The notes below the pieces were generated by a model, which saw only the letters and a program-made list of their open reading frames with translations, did no database searches and was not told the origin of the DNA. DNA of 64,000 nucleotides from Chromatiales bacterium. GTDB lineage: Bacteria; Pseudomonadota; Gammaproteobacteria; Chromatiales; Chromatiaceae. The position numbers were made by a program, and so were the translations under genes. The first letter of the stretch is position 1. The number at the start of each line of letters is the position of its first letter. This document shows positions 52,556-61,568 of this stretch, one piece after another. The stretch is from positions 62,001 to 126,000 of the forward strand of contig JANQRK010000057.1 of assembly GCA_028284585.1 (NCBI GenBank), read 5' to 3'.

Positions 52556-53493
52556 ATCCAGTCGACAAACGGCTTGGTCCGGCGCCATAGGCGCCGCCGC
52601 ATTGGCGATCGCCAGCGATACTTGGCACCGTTACAAAGGTGTACTTCGCACTCATCGCCCGCTTGCATAGACGCCCCAAGCAAACGATCGAAATCACTTA
52701 CCGCGGTAATCCAGGCCGAATGATCCACGGGTTGCAAGGCTTGCTGCGCCGCCAGATGCACAACTAGACGGTCTTCACCTCGGGCATCGGCATTGGCGGC
52801 CAGTGCGCCGATCAGCAAGTCGCCACCGCTGACTTCGACGACCGTGGACACCGTGCGCGTGGGCATCTGACCGATACCACTTAGCCATAGCCCACTGATA
52901 GTCGCCGTTCCATGCTGCTCTCGCTGCTGATTGCTCAAGAGCCCATGAAACAGCATCTGCACCTCGTTGAGCAGCCCGTGCCAATAGGGGCGCCGCCGAC
53001 CCTGCGGGAGCAAGCGATTGAGGTCACGACCGGTCACCGCACCAAGCGGTAGGCTCGTGATCTGCGGTGATTGATGTGCTTGCAGGTACCAGCGTTCGGG
53101 GGCCGGCGCGAACAAACGTAAACCGTCCGCCGCGAAATGGGCATTGAAGGCCGCCACGCACTCAGTCGCCTCGTGGGACTCGATATCCAACGCCCGGTGG
53201 TCGAACACCAACAAGCCATCCCGGTCGGGACGCAGGTGCACGGGATCGGCATGCAGCCACCAACCCTCGGGTCGAGACTGCGTCTCCAACGCATAGCATA
53301 GAGCCGCACTCGGCGGATGCTGGCCTGCGGCGACCGGCAACCCGAACAGCGCGCAAGCCGCGCGCTCGAAATCAATCTCGCCCGCCTCGCGGTCGGCACG
53401 CGCCAGTAACAGCTCCAGGTGCGCCAAACGCGGCAGTCCCTCGTGAGACGCCAGTGGGCCAAGTAGGCCGGGGACAAGAAAATGCTGAATCAC
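52543..53493 (-). CDS. COG4255/RpfE-like conserved protein
   Basis: 316-residue cytoplasmic protein. It resembles the family annotated as RpfE-type regulatory or (cofactor-independent) phosphoglycerate-mutase-like, from blocks such as [28 protein letters not shown]-like [39 protein letters not shown] and [11 protein letters not shown]. There is no metal/Ser catalytic motif of true phosphoglycerate mutases visible. Gene order next to thrC suggests a conserved context. Function unknown; the name is by resemblance. Confidence 0.7.
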   Translation of the reverse strand: MIQHFLVPGLLGPLASHEGLPRLAHLELLLARADREAGEIDFERAACALFGLPVAAGQHPPSAALCYALETQSRPEGWWLHADPVHLRPDRDGLLVFDHRALDIESHEATECVAAFNAHFAADGLRLFAPAPERWYLQAHQSPQITSLPLGAVTGRDLNRLLPQGRRRPYWHGLLNEVQMLFHGLLSNQQREQHGTATISGLWLSGIGQMPTRTVSTVVEVSGGDLLIGALAANADARGEDRLVVHLAAQQALQPVDHSAWITAVSDFDRLLGASMQAGDECEVHLCNGAKYRWRSPMRRRLWRRTKPFVDWIQVP

Positions 53494-53549
53494 AGCGCAG
53501 TTAGTTGCCGAACAGACTTAACAACGCACGCAAAAACTCGCGCGCTGCA

Positions 53550-54692
53550 CTAGTCCATATTGTCTAGAATCGCCGTCTTGACGGCATCCAACTGGGCCTC
53601 GGTCGTGATAACCGGGGCACTCGACTGTTTGATCGCCGTGTCCGGGTCTTTGAGGCCGTTGCCGGTAAGGGTGCAAACAATACTACTGCCCTCGGGGATC
53701 TTGCCGTCGCGCACATCGCGCATGGCGCCCGCCAGCGAGGCGGCCGAGGCCGGCTCGCAAAACACGCCTTCACGCTCCGCCAACAGCTTCTGGGCGGCTA
53801 GGATTTCGGTATCGGTACATTCGTCGAACCAGCCGCCCGACTCGCGCTGCACTGTCCAGGCATTGTCCCATGACTGGGGATTGCCGATCCGGATAGCGGT
53901 AGCCACGGTATCTGGTTCGGCGACTGGGCCACCACGCAGGAAGGGCGCGGACCCTGCGGCCTGATAGCCGACCATGGTCGGGCGACTGCCGACGATGCCG
54001 CCTCCGCCGTAAGGACAGTGTCCGTCACAGCTAGTGCAGGCCTCGGTTACCGGGCCATCAGACGGTGGCGCATACTCGCTGTAACCGATCCAGTGCGCAG
54101 TAATGTTGCCCGCATTGCCGACCGGCAGACAATGAAAGTCTGGGGCCCGACCCAGCTCCTCGACGATCTCGAATGCCGCGGTCTTTTGGCCCTGCAAGCG
54201 GAAAGGATTGATCGAATTGACGATCGTAACCGGGGCGTGCTCGGTCATCTCCTTGACCAGCTGCATGCCGTCGTCAAAGTTGCCCTTGATCTGGATCGTG
54301 ATGGCTCCATACATCATCGCTTGGGCGAGCTTGCCCATCGCAATCTTGCCGTCGGGAATGAGCACGAAGGCAGTGATGCCGGCCCGTGCGGCATAGGCCG
54401 CTGCAGCCGCCGAGGTATTCCCAGTGGAGGCGCAGATAATCGCCTTGCTGCCCGCCTCGACCGCCTTGGTCACGGCCATGGTCATACCACGATCCTTGAA
54501 CGAGCCGGTCGGGTTCAAACCCTCGTACTTGACATAGATATCGACGTCTTTTTCGAGCAAGCGCGGCACATTATGCAACCGGATCAGCGGCGTGTTGCCT
54601 TCGCCTAGGCTGATAATCCGGGTGTCATCGTGCACTGGCAGTCGGTCACGATACTTGTCGATGAGTCCGGTATAGCGCGGTCTGAATGGCAT
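53550..54692 (-). CDS. thrC: Threonine synthase
   Basis: PLP enzyme making threonine from O-phosphohomoserine. PLP Lys in [13 protein letters not shown], phosphate loop [57 protein letters not shown] and [10 protein letters not shown]. An unusual block after EYAPPSDG contains CTSCDGHC, absent from the textbook short-form enzymes. I use the ATG at 54692 ([14 protein letters not shown]), giving 380 residues; the ORF-track extension is non-homologous. It lies 52 nt after hom. Confidence 0.95.
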   Translation of the reverse strand: MPFRPRYTGLIDKYRDRLPVHDDTRIISLGEGNTPLIRLHNVPRLLEKDVDIYVKYEGLNPTGSFKDRGMTMAVTKAVEAGSKAIICASTGNTSAAAAAYAARAGITAFVLIPDGKIAMGKLAQAMMYGAITIQIKGNFDDGMQLVKEMTEHAPVTIVNSINPFRLQGQKTAAFEIVEELGRAPDFHCLPVGNAGNITAHWIGYSEYAPPSDGPVTEACTSCDGHCPYGGGGIVGSRPTMVGYQAAGSAPFLRGGPVAEPDTVATAIRIGNPQSWDNAWTVQRESGGWFDECTDTEILAAQKLLAEREGVFCEPASAASLAGAMRDVRDGKIPEGSSIVCTLTGNGLKDPDTAIKQSSAPVITTEAQLDAVKTAILDNMD

Positions 54693-54744
54693 GGTTATGT
54701 CTCTGGCAAAATGTGGGCAATCAGCACGGCCGAATCGGATGTAC

Positions 54745-56055
54745 TCAATCGAGACACTCGACACGGATCCGCGTCACCCGGGTGCGGATCGTATCCAGGG
54801 CCTCGATACGCTCGATCGCGGCGTTCATCTGACGCTCTGATACGCTGTGGGTCAGCATCACCAAGGGTACCTCGGACTCACCTTCATGCGGTTGCTTTTG
54901 ATGCATCGCCTCGATGCTGATCCCGGCATCACCGAGTATGCCGGTCACCGCAGCCACCACGCCGGCTCGATCGGCGGCGGTCATGCGCAAATAGTACGCC
55001 GTCTCGACATCGTCCATGGCTGCCACCGACTGATCGGACAATTCACTCGGCTGAAACGCCAGATGCGGCACCCGGTTTTCCGAGTCCATGGTCAGGCTTC
55101 GGGTGACGTCGATAACATCTGCCACAACTGCCGAGGCAGTCGGTAGGGAGCCGGCGCCGGCGCCGTAATACAAGGTCGGCCCAACCGCATCGGCCTTAAC
55201 CAGTACCGCGTTCATCACCCCGTCCACATTGGCGATCAGGCGCCGTTCGGGAATCAACGTCGGATGCACCCGCAGCTCGATACCCTGCCCGGTGCGTCGG
55301 GTGACGCCGAGGTGCTTGATACGATAGCCGAACTGCTCGGCATACTCGACGTCCTGCGGCTCGACCTCACTGATCCCTTCCGTGTAGCACTTGTCGAACT
55401 GGAGCGGGATACCGAACGCCAGCGAGGCCAGGATGGTCAGCTTGTGCGCGGCATCGATGCCTTCGACATCAAAGGTGGGATCGGCCTCGGCATAGCCAAG
55501 CGCCTGGGCCTCGGCAAGCACCTCGGCAAACCCACGACCGTGATCGCGCATCTCGGTCAAAATGAAATTACCAGTGCCGTTGATGATCCCGGCGATCCAC
55601 TCGATGTGGTTGGCAGCCAAGCCCTCGCGCAGGGCCTTGATGATCGGGATCCCACCGGCAACGGCGGCCTCGAAAGCAACCGTGACGCCCTTGGCCTGGG
55701 CCGCCTCGAAGATTTCGTTACCATGCAGGGCAATCAAGGCCTTGTTGGCCGTCACCACATGCTTGCCGTTGTCGATCGCCTCGAGCACCAGCTCGCGGGC
55801 CGGAGAATAGCCCCCGATCAGCTCGACCACGATATCGATCTGCGGATTCTTGACTACCGCGAAGGCATCATCGGTCAGCTCGACCCGGTCCAGACCATCC
55901 AGCGCCGCGGGATCATATTCGCGCGCCGCAGCCTGTGCCACGACGATCTCGCGCCCGGCGCGGCGTGCAATCTCGGTTGCGTTGCGCACCAAGACGTTCA
56001 ATGTGCCGCCGCCGACGGTTCCCAGGCCCAACAGGCCGACATTGACAGGTTTCAA
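54745..56055 (-). CDS. hom: Homoserine dehydrogenase
   Basis: NAD(P)H-dependent reduction of aspartate semialdehyde to homoserine, a monofunctional enzyme of 436 residues. Rossmann [49 protein letters not shown], the catalytic [19 protein letters not shown], and a C-terminal ACT domain (~355-430) for threonine feedback. I place the start at TTG 56055 (KPVNVGLLG) with GGAG 8 nt upstream; the ORF-track extension to 56118 is not homologous. Confidence 0.95.
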   Translation of the reverse strand: MKPVNVGLLGLGTVGGGTLNVLVRNATEIARRAGREIVVAQAAAREYDPAALDGLDRVELTDDAFAVVKNPQIDIVVELIGGYSPARELVLEAIDNGKHVVTANKALIALHGNEIFEAAQAKGVTVAFEAAVAGGIPIIKALREGLAANHIEWIAGIINGTGNFILTEMRDHGRGFAEVLAEAQALGYAEADPTFDVEGIDAAHKLTILASLAFGIPLQFDKCYTEGISEVEPQDVEYAEQFGYRIKHLGVTRRTGQGIELRVHPTLIPERRLIANVDGVMNAVLVKADAVGPTLYYGAGAGSLPTASAVVADVIDVTRSLTMDSENRVPHLAFQPSELSDQSVAAMDDVETAYYLRMTAADRAGVVAAVTGILGDAGISIEAMHQKQPHEGESEVPLVMLTHSVSERQMNAAIERIEALDTIRTRVTRIRVECLD

Positions 56056-56090
56056 GTCGCTTTCTCCACACCATTCATGATTGGATTTGC

Positions 56091-56118
56091 AGGTTAGCCT
56101 ATGGAAATCCATTTTCAA
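56091..56118 (-). promoter_or_regulatory. Possible hom promoter with palindromic spacer
   Basis: TTGAAA (56118-56113), 16 bases, TAACCT (56096-56091) on the minus strand. The -35 is good, the -10 weak. The spacer holds the palindrome ATGGATTTCCAT (56112-56101), a possible operator. The transcript would have a ~30-nt leader to the TTG start. Confidence 0.35.
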
Positions 56119-56164
56119 TCACTCGTCGTGATCGACAATGGCAGCACATCCCTTTGCCGCTCGT

Positions 56165-56186
56165 GCGCCTCGATTTTTCGAGGTGC
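56165..56186 (-). other. Hairpin downstream of alaC
   Basis: GCGCCTCGA / TCGAGGTGC, 9 bp with one G-T, 4-base loop, 2 nt after the alaC stop. No U-run on the minus strand; partial terminator or 3' stabiliser between alaC and hom. Confidence 0.4.
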
Positions 56187-56188
56187 CT

Positions 56189-57394
56189 TTATGACGCCAT
56201 AGCGCCATCACAGCGGAACATCTCGCGAATACCACGCAATGCCTGGCGCGTTCGGTGCTCGTTTTCGATCAGGCCGAAACGCACGTGATCGTCGCCGTAA
56301 GAGCCGAAGCCAATCCCAGGCGACACCGCTACTTTAGCCTCGTGCAGCAGTTTCTTGGCGAACTCCAGCGAGCCGATCTGCGCATAGAACTCGGGGATCG
56401 GAGCCCAGACAAACATGGTCGCGCGGGGTTTGGTAACCGTCCAGCCCAGGCTGTTCAGACCATCGCACAACACATCACGACGCCGCTGGTACATCCCGCG
56501 GATCTGCTCCACACAGTCCTGTGGTCCCTCCAACGCGGCGATCGCGGCGACCTGGATCGGCGTGAAAGTGCCGTAGTCCAGATAGGATTTGATCTTCGCC
56601 AAGGCGGCAACCAGGGTCTTGTTACCGACCATGAAGCCCACGCGCCAGCCCGGCATATTATAGGTCTTGGACATCGAGTAGAACTCGACCGCGATCTCTT
56701 CTGCATTGGGCACCTGCAGGATCGAGGGCGCCTTGTATCCGTCATAGGTGATTGCGGCATAGGCCAGATCGTGTACCACCCAAATATCGTTCGCGCGCGC
56801 GATCTCGACGACACGTTCGAAGAACGCCAGGTCGACGCACTCGGTCGTCGGGTTGGCTGGGAAGTTCAACACGAGCATCTTGGGACGCGGCCAAGACTCT
56901 TCGATCGCCTTGAGTAGCTCGTCGAAGAAATCGTGATCTGGCGTCAAGGGCACATGCCGCACATCGGCCCCGGCGATAACGCATCCGTAAGGATGAACTG
57001 GATAGGCCGGGTTAGGGACCAGCACCGAGTCGCCCGGACCCATGCAAGCCAGCGCCAAGTGCGCCAAGCCCTCCTTCGACCCGATGGTCACGATCGCCTG
57101 GGTATCGGGATCGAGTTCGACCTGATACTGGTCCTTGTACCAGTTGCACACCGCTCGTCGCAGGCGCGGCACACCGCGCGAGACCGAGTAGCGATGAGTA
57201 TCGCCGCGCTGGGCAGCCTCGACCAACTTATCGACGATGTGTTTTGGAGTGGGTTGATCCGGGTTGCCCATTCCGAAATCGATAATGTCTTCCCCGCGCG
57301 CCCGGGCTGCCGCCTTCAATTCGTTCACGATCGCAAACACGTACGGAGGCAAGCGTTTGATTCTCAGGAAATCTTCCATCTCAGGGGGCGGCAC
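56189..57394 (-). CDS. alaC: Alanine aminotransferase AlaC-like
   Basis: Class I/II PLP aminotransferase, 401 residues, transferring amino groups between glutamate and pyruvate in the E. coli homologue (YfdZ). [60 protein letters not shown] and the PLP-Lys segment [15 protein letters not shown] are visible. I keep the GTG at 57394 because GAGG lies 7 nt upstream; the ATG at 57379 ([11 protein letters not shown]) is the alternative. Immediately upstream of hom-thrC as in several Chromatiales (from memory). Confidence 0.92.
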   Translation of the reverse strand: MPPPEMEDFLRIKRLPPYVFAIVNELKAAARARGEDIIDFGMGNPDQPTPKHIVDKLVEAAQRGDTHRYSVSRGVPRLRRAVCNWYKDQYQVELDPDTQAIVTIGSKEGLAHLALACMGPGDSVLVPNPAYPVHPYGCVIAGADVRHVPLTPDHDFFDELLKAIEESWPRPKMLVLNFPANPTTECVDLAFFERVVEIARANDIWVVHDLAYAAITYDGYKAPSILQVPNAEEIAVEFYSMSKTYNMPGWRVGFMVGNKTLVAALAKIKSYLDYGTFTPIQVAAIAALEGPQDCVEQIRGMYQRRRDVLCDGLNSLGWTVTKPRATMFVWAPIPEFYAQIGSLEFAKKLLHEAKVAVSPGIGFGSYGDDHVRFGLIENEHRTRQALRGIREMFRCDGAMAS

Positions 57395-57441
57395 AGCATA
57401 ACCTCGTCGGCAAAAACTAGACTCTAAAATAGACCTCGAAA

Positions 57442-57469
57442 ACTACAGGAACTATGTGTAAAATGTCAA
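57442..57469 (-). promoter_or_regulatory. Sigma70 promoter of alaC
   Basis: TTGACA (57469-57464), 16-base spacer, TGTAGT (57447-57442) on the minus strand, about 48 nt before the alaC start. Consensus -35 and moderate -10 within an A/T-rich divergent gap. Confidence 0.5.
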
Positions 57470-57536
57470 TAAAATTAGGTGATTAGCTGGTAATCGTCGG
57501 CCGTTGCGAGGCCTGGCGAGATACGGAATAAAGCAC

Positions 57537-57914
57537 ATGAAAATGGCTCTCGACAACAGCGCAGACGGCAATGCGGTACAGCGCTATGAACCAGGTCGCG
57601 TACAGATTCGAAACCATGGCTTTCAGCAGAGCCTGATCGTGCTCCCCGACCGTTTGCTATCCGACTGGGCACCTCGCGAGGCACAGAAACTGTGCGCGAC
57701 TGATCTGCAAACGATTATCGAATGCCGCCCCGAGGTGTTGATCCTCGGCACCGGCGAACACCAAATCTTCCCAGAACCGGCAATCTTCGCGGGCTTGATG
57801 GAGGCTGGTATCGGATGCGAGATCATGGACAATGCCGCTGCCTGCCGCACCTTCAATATCCTGCTCGCCGAGGGGCGGCACGCAGCGCTCGCGCTGGTCT
57901 TGAACGGCGAATGA
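57537..57914 (+). CDS. Mth938-like domain (DUF498) protein
   Basis: 125 residues forming the compact Mth938/NDUFAF3-like fold: YEPGRVQIRNHGFQQSLIVLPDRLLSDW, PEVLILGTGEHQIFP, LMEAGIGCEIMDNAAACRTFNILLAEGRHAALAL. Function unknown in bacteria; eukaryotic relatives assist complex I assembly, which is notable given nuo elsewhere in the window, although the link is only inference. Start at ATG 57537 (MKMALDN); the ORF-track start is TTG at 57504. Confidence 0.88.
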   Translation: MKMALDNSADGNAVQRYEPGRVQIRNHGFQQSLIVLPDRLLSDWAPREAQKLCATDLQTIIECRPEVLILGTGEHQIFPEPAIFAGLMEAGIGCEIMDNAAACRTFNILLAEGRHAALALVLNGE

Positions 57915-57996
57915 TTGGCCCTGCTCGATTACTTGGCCGGACAAACTCGACCGATCGAATAACCCGCTGCATGCGAACGCACCCGCAACCCCGACC

Positions 57997-58428
57997 CTAT
58001 CGAGTTTTGCGCGGTGGACGGTCATCGCTCTCGGCCTGCTCGCGACGTTCCTCCTCTCGACGCTCCTCGGATTGCAGGCGATCGACAGCATTCTCCATCG
58101 CCTTGGTGCGACTGTAGCGGCCACGCCAATGCACCTTGCTCGAGTCACAGTCCTGCTGCAAGCGCTTAACGATCGCCTCCTGCTCGGCGATCGCGCCCTC
58201 CAATTTGGCAATGAAGACTTGGTACTCAAGGGCCTGGCTGCTCGATAAACCCGCGCGCGCAGCTCCACGGAAGCGCTCTTGGTACTCGGCTAGATACGCC
58301 TTGAGCTCGGTCAATCGCTGCTGCGCGGCCTCGCGCTGCTTGAGCGATTCACCCAGCGCCGCCGCAGCCTTGCGTTCGCGGTGTGAGGCGATCCTCTGGA
58401 TCGGCTTGAAGCGGTCAGACGGCGGCAT
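57997..58428 (-). CDS. fliJ: Flagellar protein FliJ
   Basis: Coiled-coil rod of the export ATPase complex that links FliI/FliH to the FlhA gate. 143 residues, nearly all helical heptads (ALGESLKQREAAQQRLTELKAYLAEYQ, QVFIAKLEGAIAEQEAIVKRLQQDCD) with a charged tail. Identification rests on coiled coil, size and position after fliI (3-nt gap), as is usual for the divergent FliJ family. Last gene of the visible flagellar unit; converges on the Mth938 gene. Confidence 0.9.
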   Translation of the reverse strand: MPPSDRFKPIQRIASHRERKAAAALGESLKQREAAQQRLTELKAYLAEYQERFRGAARAGLSSSQALEYQVFIAKLEGAIAEQEAIVKRLQQDCDSSKVHWRGRYSRTKAMENAVDRLQSEERREEERREQAESDDRPPRKTR

Positions 58429-58431
58429 TGT

Positions 58432-59802
58432 TTAACCGACCTCCTCGGCCGACAGGTCCTGCGGGAAGAGGCTCAGCAGGTCATCCAGGCTGTCACCGAT
58501 ACCGAATCGGGTGTGCATGTCCTGGTGTAGAAATTTTCGTAGCGACGGCATGGCACCGATCGCCAGATCGATCTGGTCGTTGGAACCCGCCTCATAGGCA
58601 CCGACTGAGATCAGATCACGATTCTGCTGATACAGACTGTAGAGCTGCTTGAATTCACGCGCCGCTACGATCTGGCGTCGATCGGCGATCTCGTTCATGG
58701 CGCGACTGACTGAGGCCTCGATGTCGATCGCCGGGTAGTGGCCCGATTCGGCGAGGCGGCGCGACAGTACGATGTGGCCATCGAGTATCGCGCGTGCAGC
58801 ATCGGCGATCGGATCATTTTGATCATCGCCCTCCGCCAAGACCGTATAGAAGGCGGTGATCGAGCCACCCCCGCGGTCACCGTTGCCTGCGCGTTCGACC
58901 AGTTGCGGCAGTTTGGCAAAAACCGACGGCGGATAGCCCTTGGTGGCGGGTGGCTCGTTGATCGCCAAGCCGATCTCGCGCTGCGCCTGGGCGAACCGGG
59001 TCAACGAGTCCATCAGCAATAACACCTGTTTGCCCTGGTCTCTGAAGTACTCAGCGATCGCGGTAGCCAACATCGCGCCATGCATACGGCGCAGCGGTGG
59101 CTGATCGGCCGGGACCGCGACGACCACAGCGCGCTGCAAACCCTGTTCGCCAAGGATGTTGTCGATGAATTCTTTGACTTCGCGGCCGCGCTCACCGATC
59201 AGACCGACCACGACGACATCGGCATCGGTGAATCGGGTCATCATCCCGAGCAGCACCGATTTACCCACCCCGGAGCCGGCGAACAGACCGAGCCGCTGGC
59301 CGCGGCCGACGCTGAGCAAGGCATTGATGGCCCGGATACCAACGTCTAGGGGCTCGCGAATCGGGGCACGTGACAGCGGATTGATATAGCCCCCGTCGAG
59401 TGGCCAACGGCGTGCCAGATGCGGCATGGCCTTACCATCAAGCGGCCTGCCGCTGCCATCGATTACCCGGCCGAGCAATTCGTTGCCCACCCGCGCCTCA
59501 CTAATCCGGCCGGCCGGTACCACGCGCGCATCCGGTTCGAGTCCACGGATGTCGCCGGTCGGCATCAGGTAGAGACTCTCTCCCGAGAATCCCACGACCT
59601 CGGCCTCGATGCGCTCGCCGGCGGCGTTGATCACATCGCACTGACCACCGATCGCCGCCCGGCAACCGACGGCTTCGAGGGTCAGCCCAACCATACGCGT
59701 TAATTTTCCCTCGACCACCAGACCACGGCTATCCCCGAGACGGTCGCCGAGACGTTCTATTCGCCCCGCCCAGAGTCGATTGCGTTGCGCCTCAGGCCCC
59801 AT
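58432..59802 (-). CDS. fliI: Flagellum-specific ATP synthase FliI
   Basis: F1-beta-like ATPase energising flagellar type III export. Walker [18 protein letters not shown], Walker [41 protein letters not shown]-type segment, [12 protein letters not shown] and the C-terminal [17 protein letters not shown]. The start at ATG 59802 ([11 protein letters not shown]) has GGAGG upstream and overlaps fliH by 11 nt; 456 residues, normal size. The ATG at 59823 is an alternative. Confidence 0.97.
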   Translation of the reverse strand: MGPEAQRNRLWAGRIERLGDRLGDSRGLVVEGKLTRMVGLTLEAVGCRAAIGGQCDVINAAGERIEAEVVGFSGESLYLMPTGDIRGLEPDARVVPAGRISEARVGNELLGRVIDGSGRPLDGKAMPHLARRWPLDGGYINPLSRAPIREPLDVGIRAINALLSVGRGQRLGLFAGSGVGKSVLLGMMTRFTDADVVVVGLIGERGREVKEFIDNILGEQGLQRAVVVAVPADQPPLRRMHGAMLATAIAEYFRDQGKQVLLLMDSLTRFAQAQREIGLAINEPPATKGYPPSVFAKLPQLVERAGNGDRGGGSITAFYTVLAEGDDQNDPIADAARAILDGHIVLSRRLAESGHYPAIDIEASVSRAMNEIADRRQIVAAREFKQLYSLYQQNRDLISVGAYEAGSNDQIDLAIGAMPSLRKFLHQDMHTRFGIGDSLDDLLSLFPQDLSAEEVG

Positions 59803-60487
59803 CGTCCGCCGCCTCCCCAGCATCCTGCAGGCGCTCGCCAGCGATCAGCGGTGCGATCAGGCTACTGAGCCGCGAGTCGAGTGTCGCATCGATCTGGGAG
59901 GTATCGGTATCGACGCGACAGCCGCCACGTTGGATCACGGGATCCTCGACAATCTGCCATTTCTGATCGTGATCGCCCAATGCATAAGCTTCACGCACTA
60001 GCACCGCATCCTCGGGGTGCAGCAGCACGCGAATGTTGCGCGCGCTGACGGGCAAGACGCCGAGTGCCTCGCGTACCACACCGACGATCTGCCCCGGATC
60101 GAGCTTGACCTCGCGCCGCACTAATAGGCGGACCATATTGATCACCAGGCTGACAATTTCGTCCTCGACTTGCTGATCGAGTTGTTCGAACGGTCGATCA
60201 AGCACTACAAGGAGTTGATCGAGGCGTGCAATGCGCTCGCCTATCTCAGCACGCCCTGCTTCGAGACCCTCGCGATGACCATAAGCCTGGCCTTCGGCCC
60301 GGCCTTGCTCAACGCCTTCGGCATGCGCGGCGATGCGAATCTCGTCCAATTGGGCTGCGGTCAGCACACCATGGGGCGCCTCCAGCGGCGTCTCGCCGCG
60401 CCCCTGCACCTGCGGCGGTTGCCATTCGCTGACGCGAGCATCTTCGCCCCGGATCACGCGTGGCCTGGCCTTCTTTAGCTCATCCAT
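59792..60487 (-). CDS. fliH: Flagellar assembly protein FliH
   Basis: Regulator of the FliI ATPase, docking it to the C-ring. 231 residues: acidic/polar N-terminus, an [23 protein letters not shown] stretch with the GxxxG/ExxxG repeats typical of FliH, and a C-terminal V-ATPase-E-like domain ([32 protein letters not shown]). Start at ATG 60487 ([12 protein letters not shown]) is preferred; an ATG at 60502 is possible. Confidence 0.93.
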   Translation of the reverse strand: MDELKKARPRVIRGEDARVSEWQPPQVQGRGETPLEAPHGVLTAAQLDEIRIAAHAEGVEQGRAEGQAYGHREGLEAGRAEIGERIARLDQLLVVLDRPFEQLDQQVEDEIVSLVINMVRLLVRREVKLDPGQIVGVVREALGVLPVSARNIRVLLHPEDAVLVREAYALGDHDQKWQIVEDPVIQRGGCRVDTDTSQIDATLDSRLSSLIAPLIAGERLQDAGEAADDGA

Positions 60488-60541
60488 TGTGGATATCCGC
60501 ATACGCGGGTCCAAGCGATCGCAGCGCTATCGCGCAGTGCA

Positions 60542-61567
60542 TCAAACGAACTCGTCGCCACCGCTGCCGCCGAGATTGATCTCGCCGGCATCGGACAGAC
60601 GCCGCGCCACAGTCAGGATTTCCTTCTGCGCCGCTTCGACCTCGCTAAGCTTGACCGGGGCCGCAGCTTCGAGGTCATCCTTGAGCATCTCCGCGGCACG
60701 TGAGGACATGTTCTTGAAGATCTTGTCGCGTAGTTCATCGGGGGCACCGCGCAGTGCCAACAGCAACTGATCCGACGATACTTCTCGCAGCAAGGTCTGC
60801 ATACCACGGTCGTCGACATCAATCAGGTTGTCGAACACAAACATGTTGTCTTGAATTTCCTGCGATAACTCCTCGTCGGTCGCGTTGATCTCTTCGATGA
60901 CTTTGCTCTCGATCGCACCGTCGACGAAGTTCAGGATATCGGCGGCCTTCTTGACGCCACCCAAGGAAGACGACTTCATGTTGGTACCCCCAGAGAACTG
61001 CTTGTCGAGGATCTCGTCGAGTTCATGCAGGGCATTCGGCTGGATGCCGTCCAGGGTTGCGACCCGCATGACGACATCGCTTCGCACCTGCTCTGAGAAC
61101 TCGGCCAAGACCTCGGCCGCCTGATCGGGATCGAGAAATGACAGCACGATCGCGATGATCTGCGGATGCTCCGAGCGAATCATCTCCGCGATCGCCCGCG
61201 AATCCATCCACTTGAGCTGCTCGAGGCCCTTGCTGCTGCGACCGAGCAGGATGCGATCGATGATGCCGCTTGCCTTATCAGCGCCGAGTGCCGAGGTGAG
61301 CATCTTACGAATGTATTCGTCAGAGCCCAGTCCAAGCGAGGTCTGCTCGCCGATCGCCTCGACGAAGTTCTGCATCACCATCTCCATCTGCGAATTGGTG
61401 ATATTGCTCAGAGTGGTCATCGCCAGACCGATTTCCTGCACTTCCTTCGGCCCCATGTGGCGCAGGATCTCCGCCGCGTGTTTCTCGCCCAGGCCGAGCA
61501 TCAGCAATGCCGAACGCTCCACCCCGTTGAGGGCCTTCAAGGCCTGTGTATCAGAAGACTGGTCCAT
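60542..61567 (-). CDS. fliG: Flagellar motor switch protein FliG
   Basis: C-ring protein that transmits torque from the stator and sets rotation direction. 341 residues in three domains, N (GLGEKHAAEILRHMGPKEVQEIG), middle with the EHPQ motif (IRSEHPQIIAIVLSFLDPDQAAEVL), and C with the charged torque helix (LLLALRGAPDELRDKIFKNMSSRAAEML). Ends about 54 nt upstream of fliH and begins 1 nt after the fliF stop. Confidence 0.97.
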   Translation of the reverse strand: MDQSSDTQALKALNGVERSALLMLGLGEKHAAEILRHMGPKEVQEIGLAMTTLSNITNSQMEMVMQNFVEAIGEQTSLGLGSDEYIRKMLTSALGADKASGIIDRILLGRSSKGLEQLKWMDSRAIAEMIRSEHPQIIAIVLSFLDPDQAAEVLAEFSEQVRSDVVMRVATLDGIQPNALHELDEILDKQFSGGTNMKSSSLGGVKKAADILNFVDGAIESKVIEEINATDEELSQEIQDNMFVFDNLIDVDDRGMQTLLREVSSDQLLLALRGAPDELRDKIFKNMSSRAAEMLKDDLEAAAPVKLSEVEAAQKEILTVARRLSDAGEINLGGSGGDEFV

Positions 61568-61568
61568 A

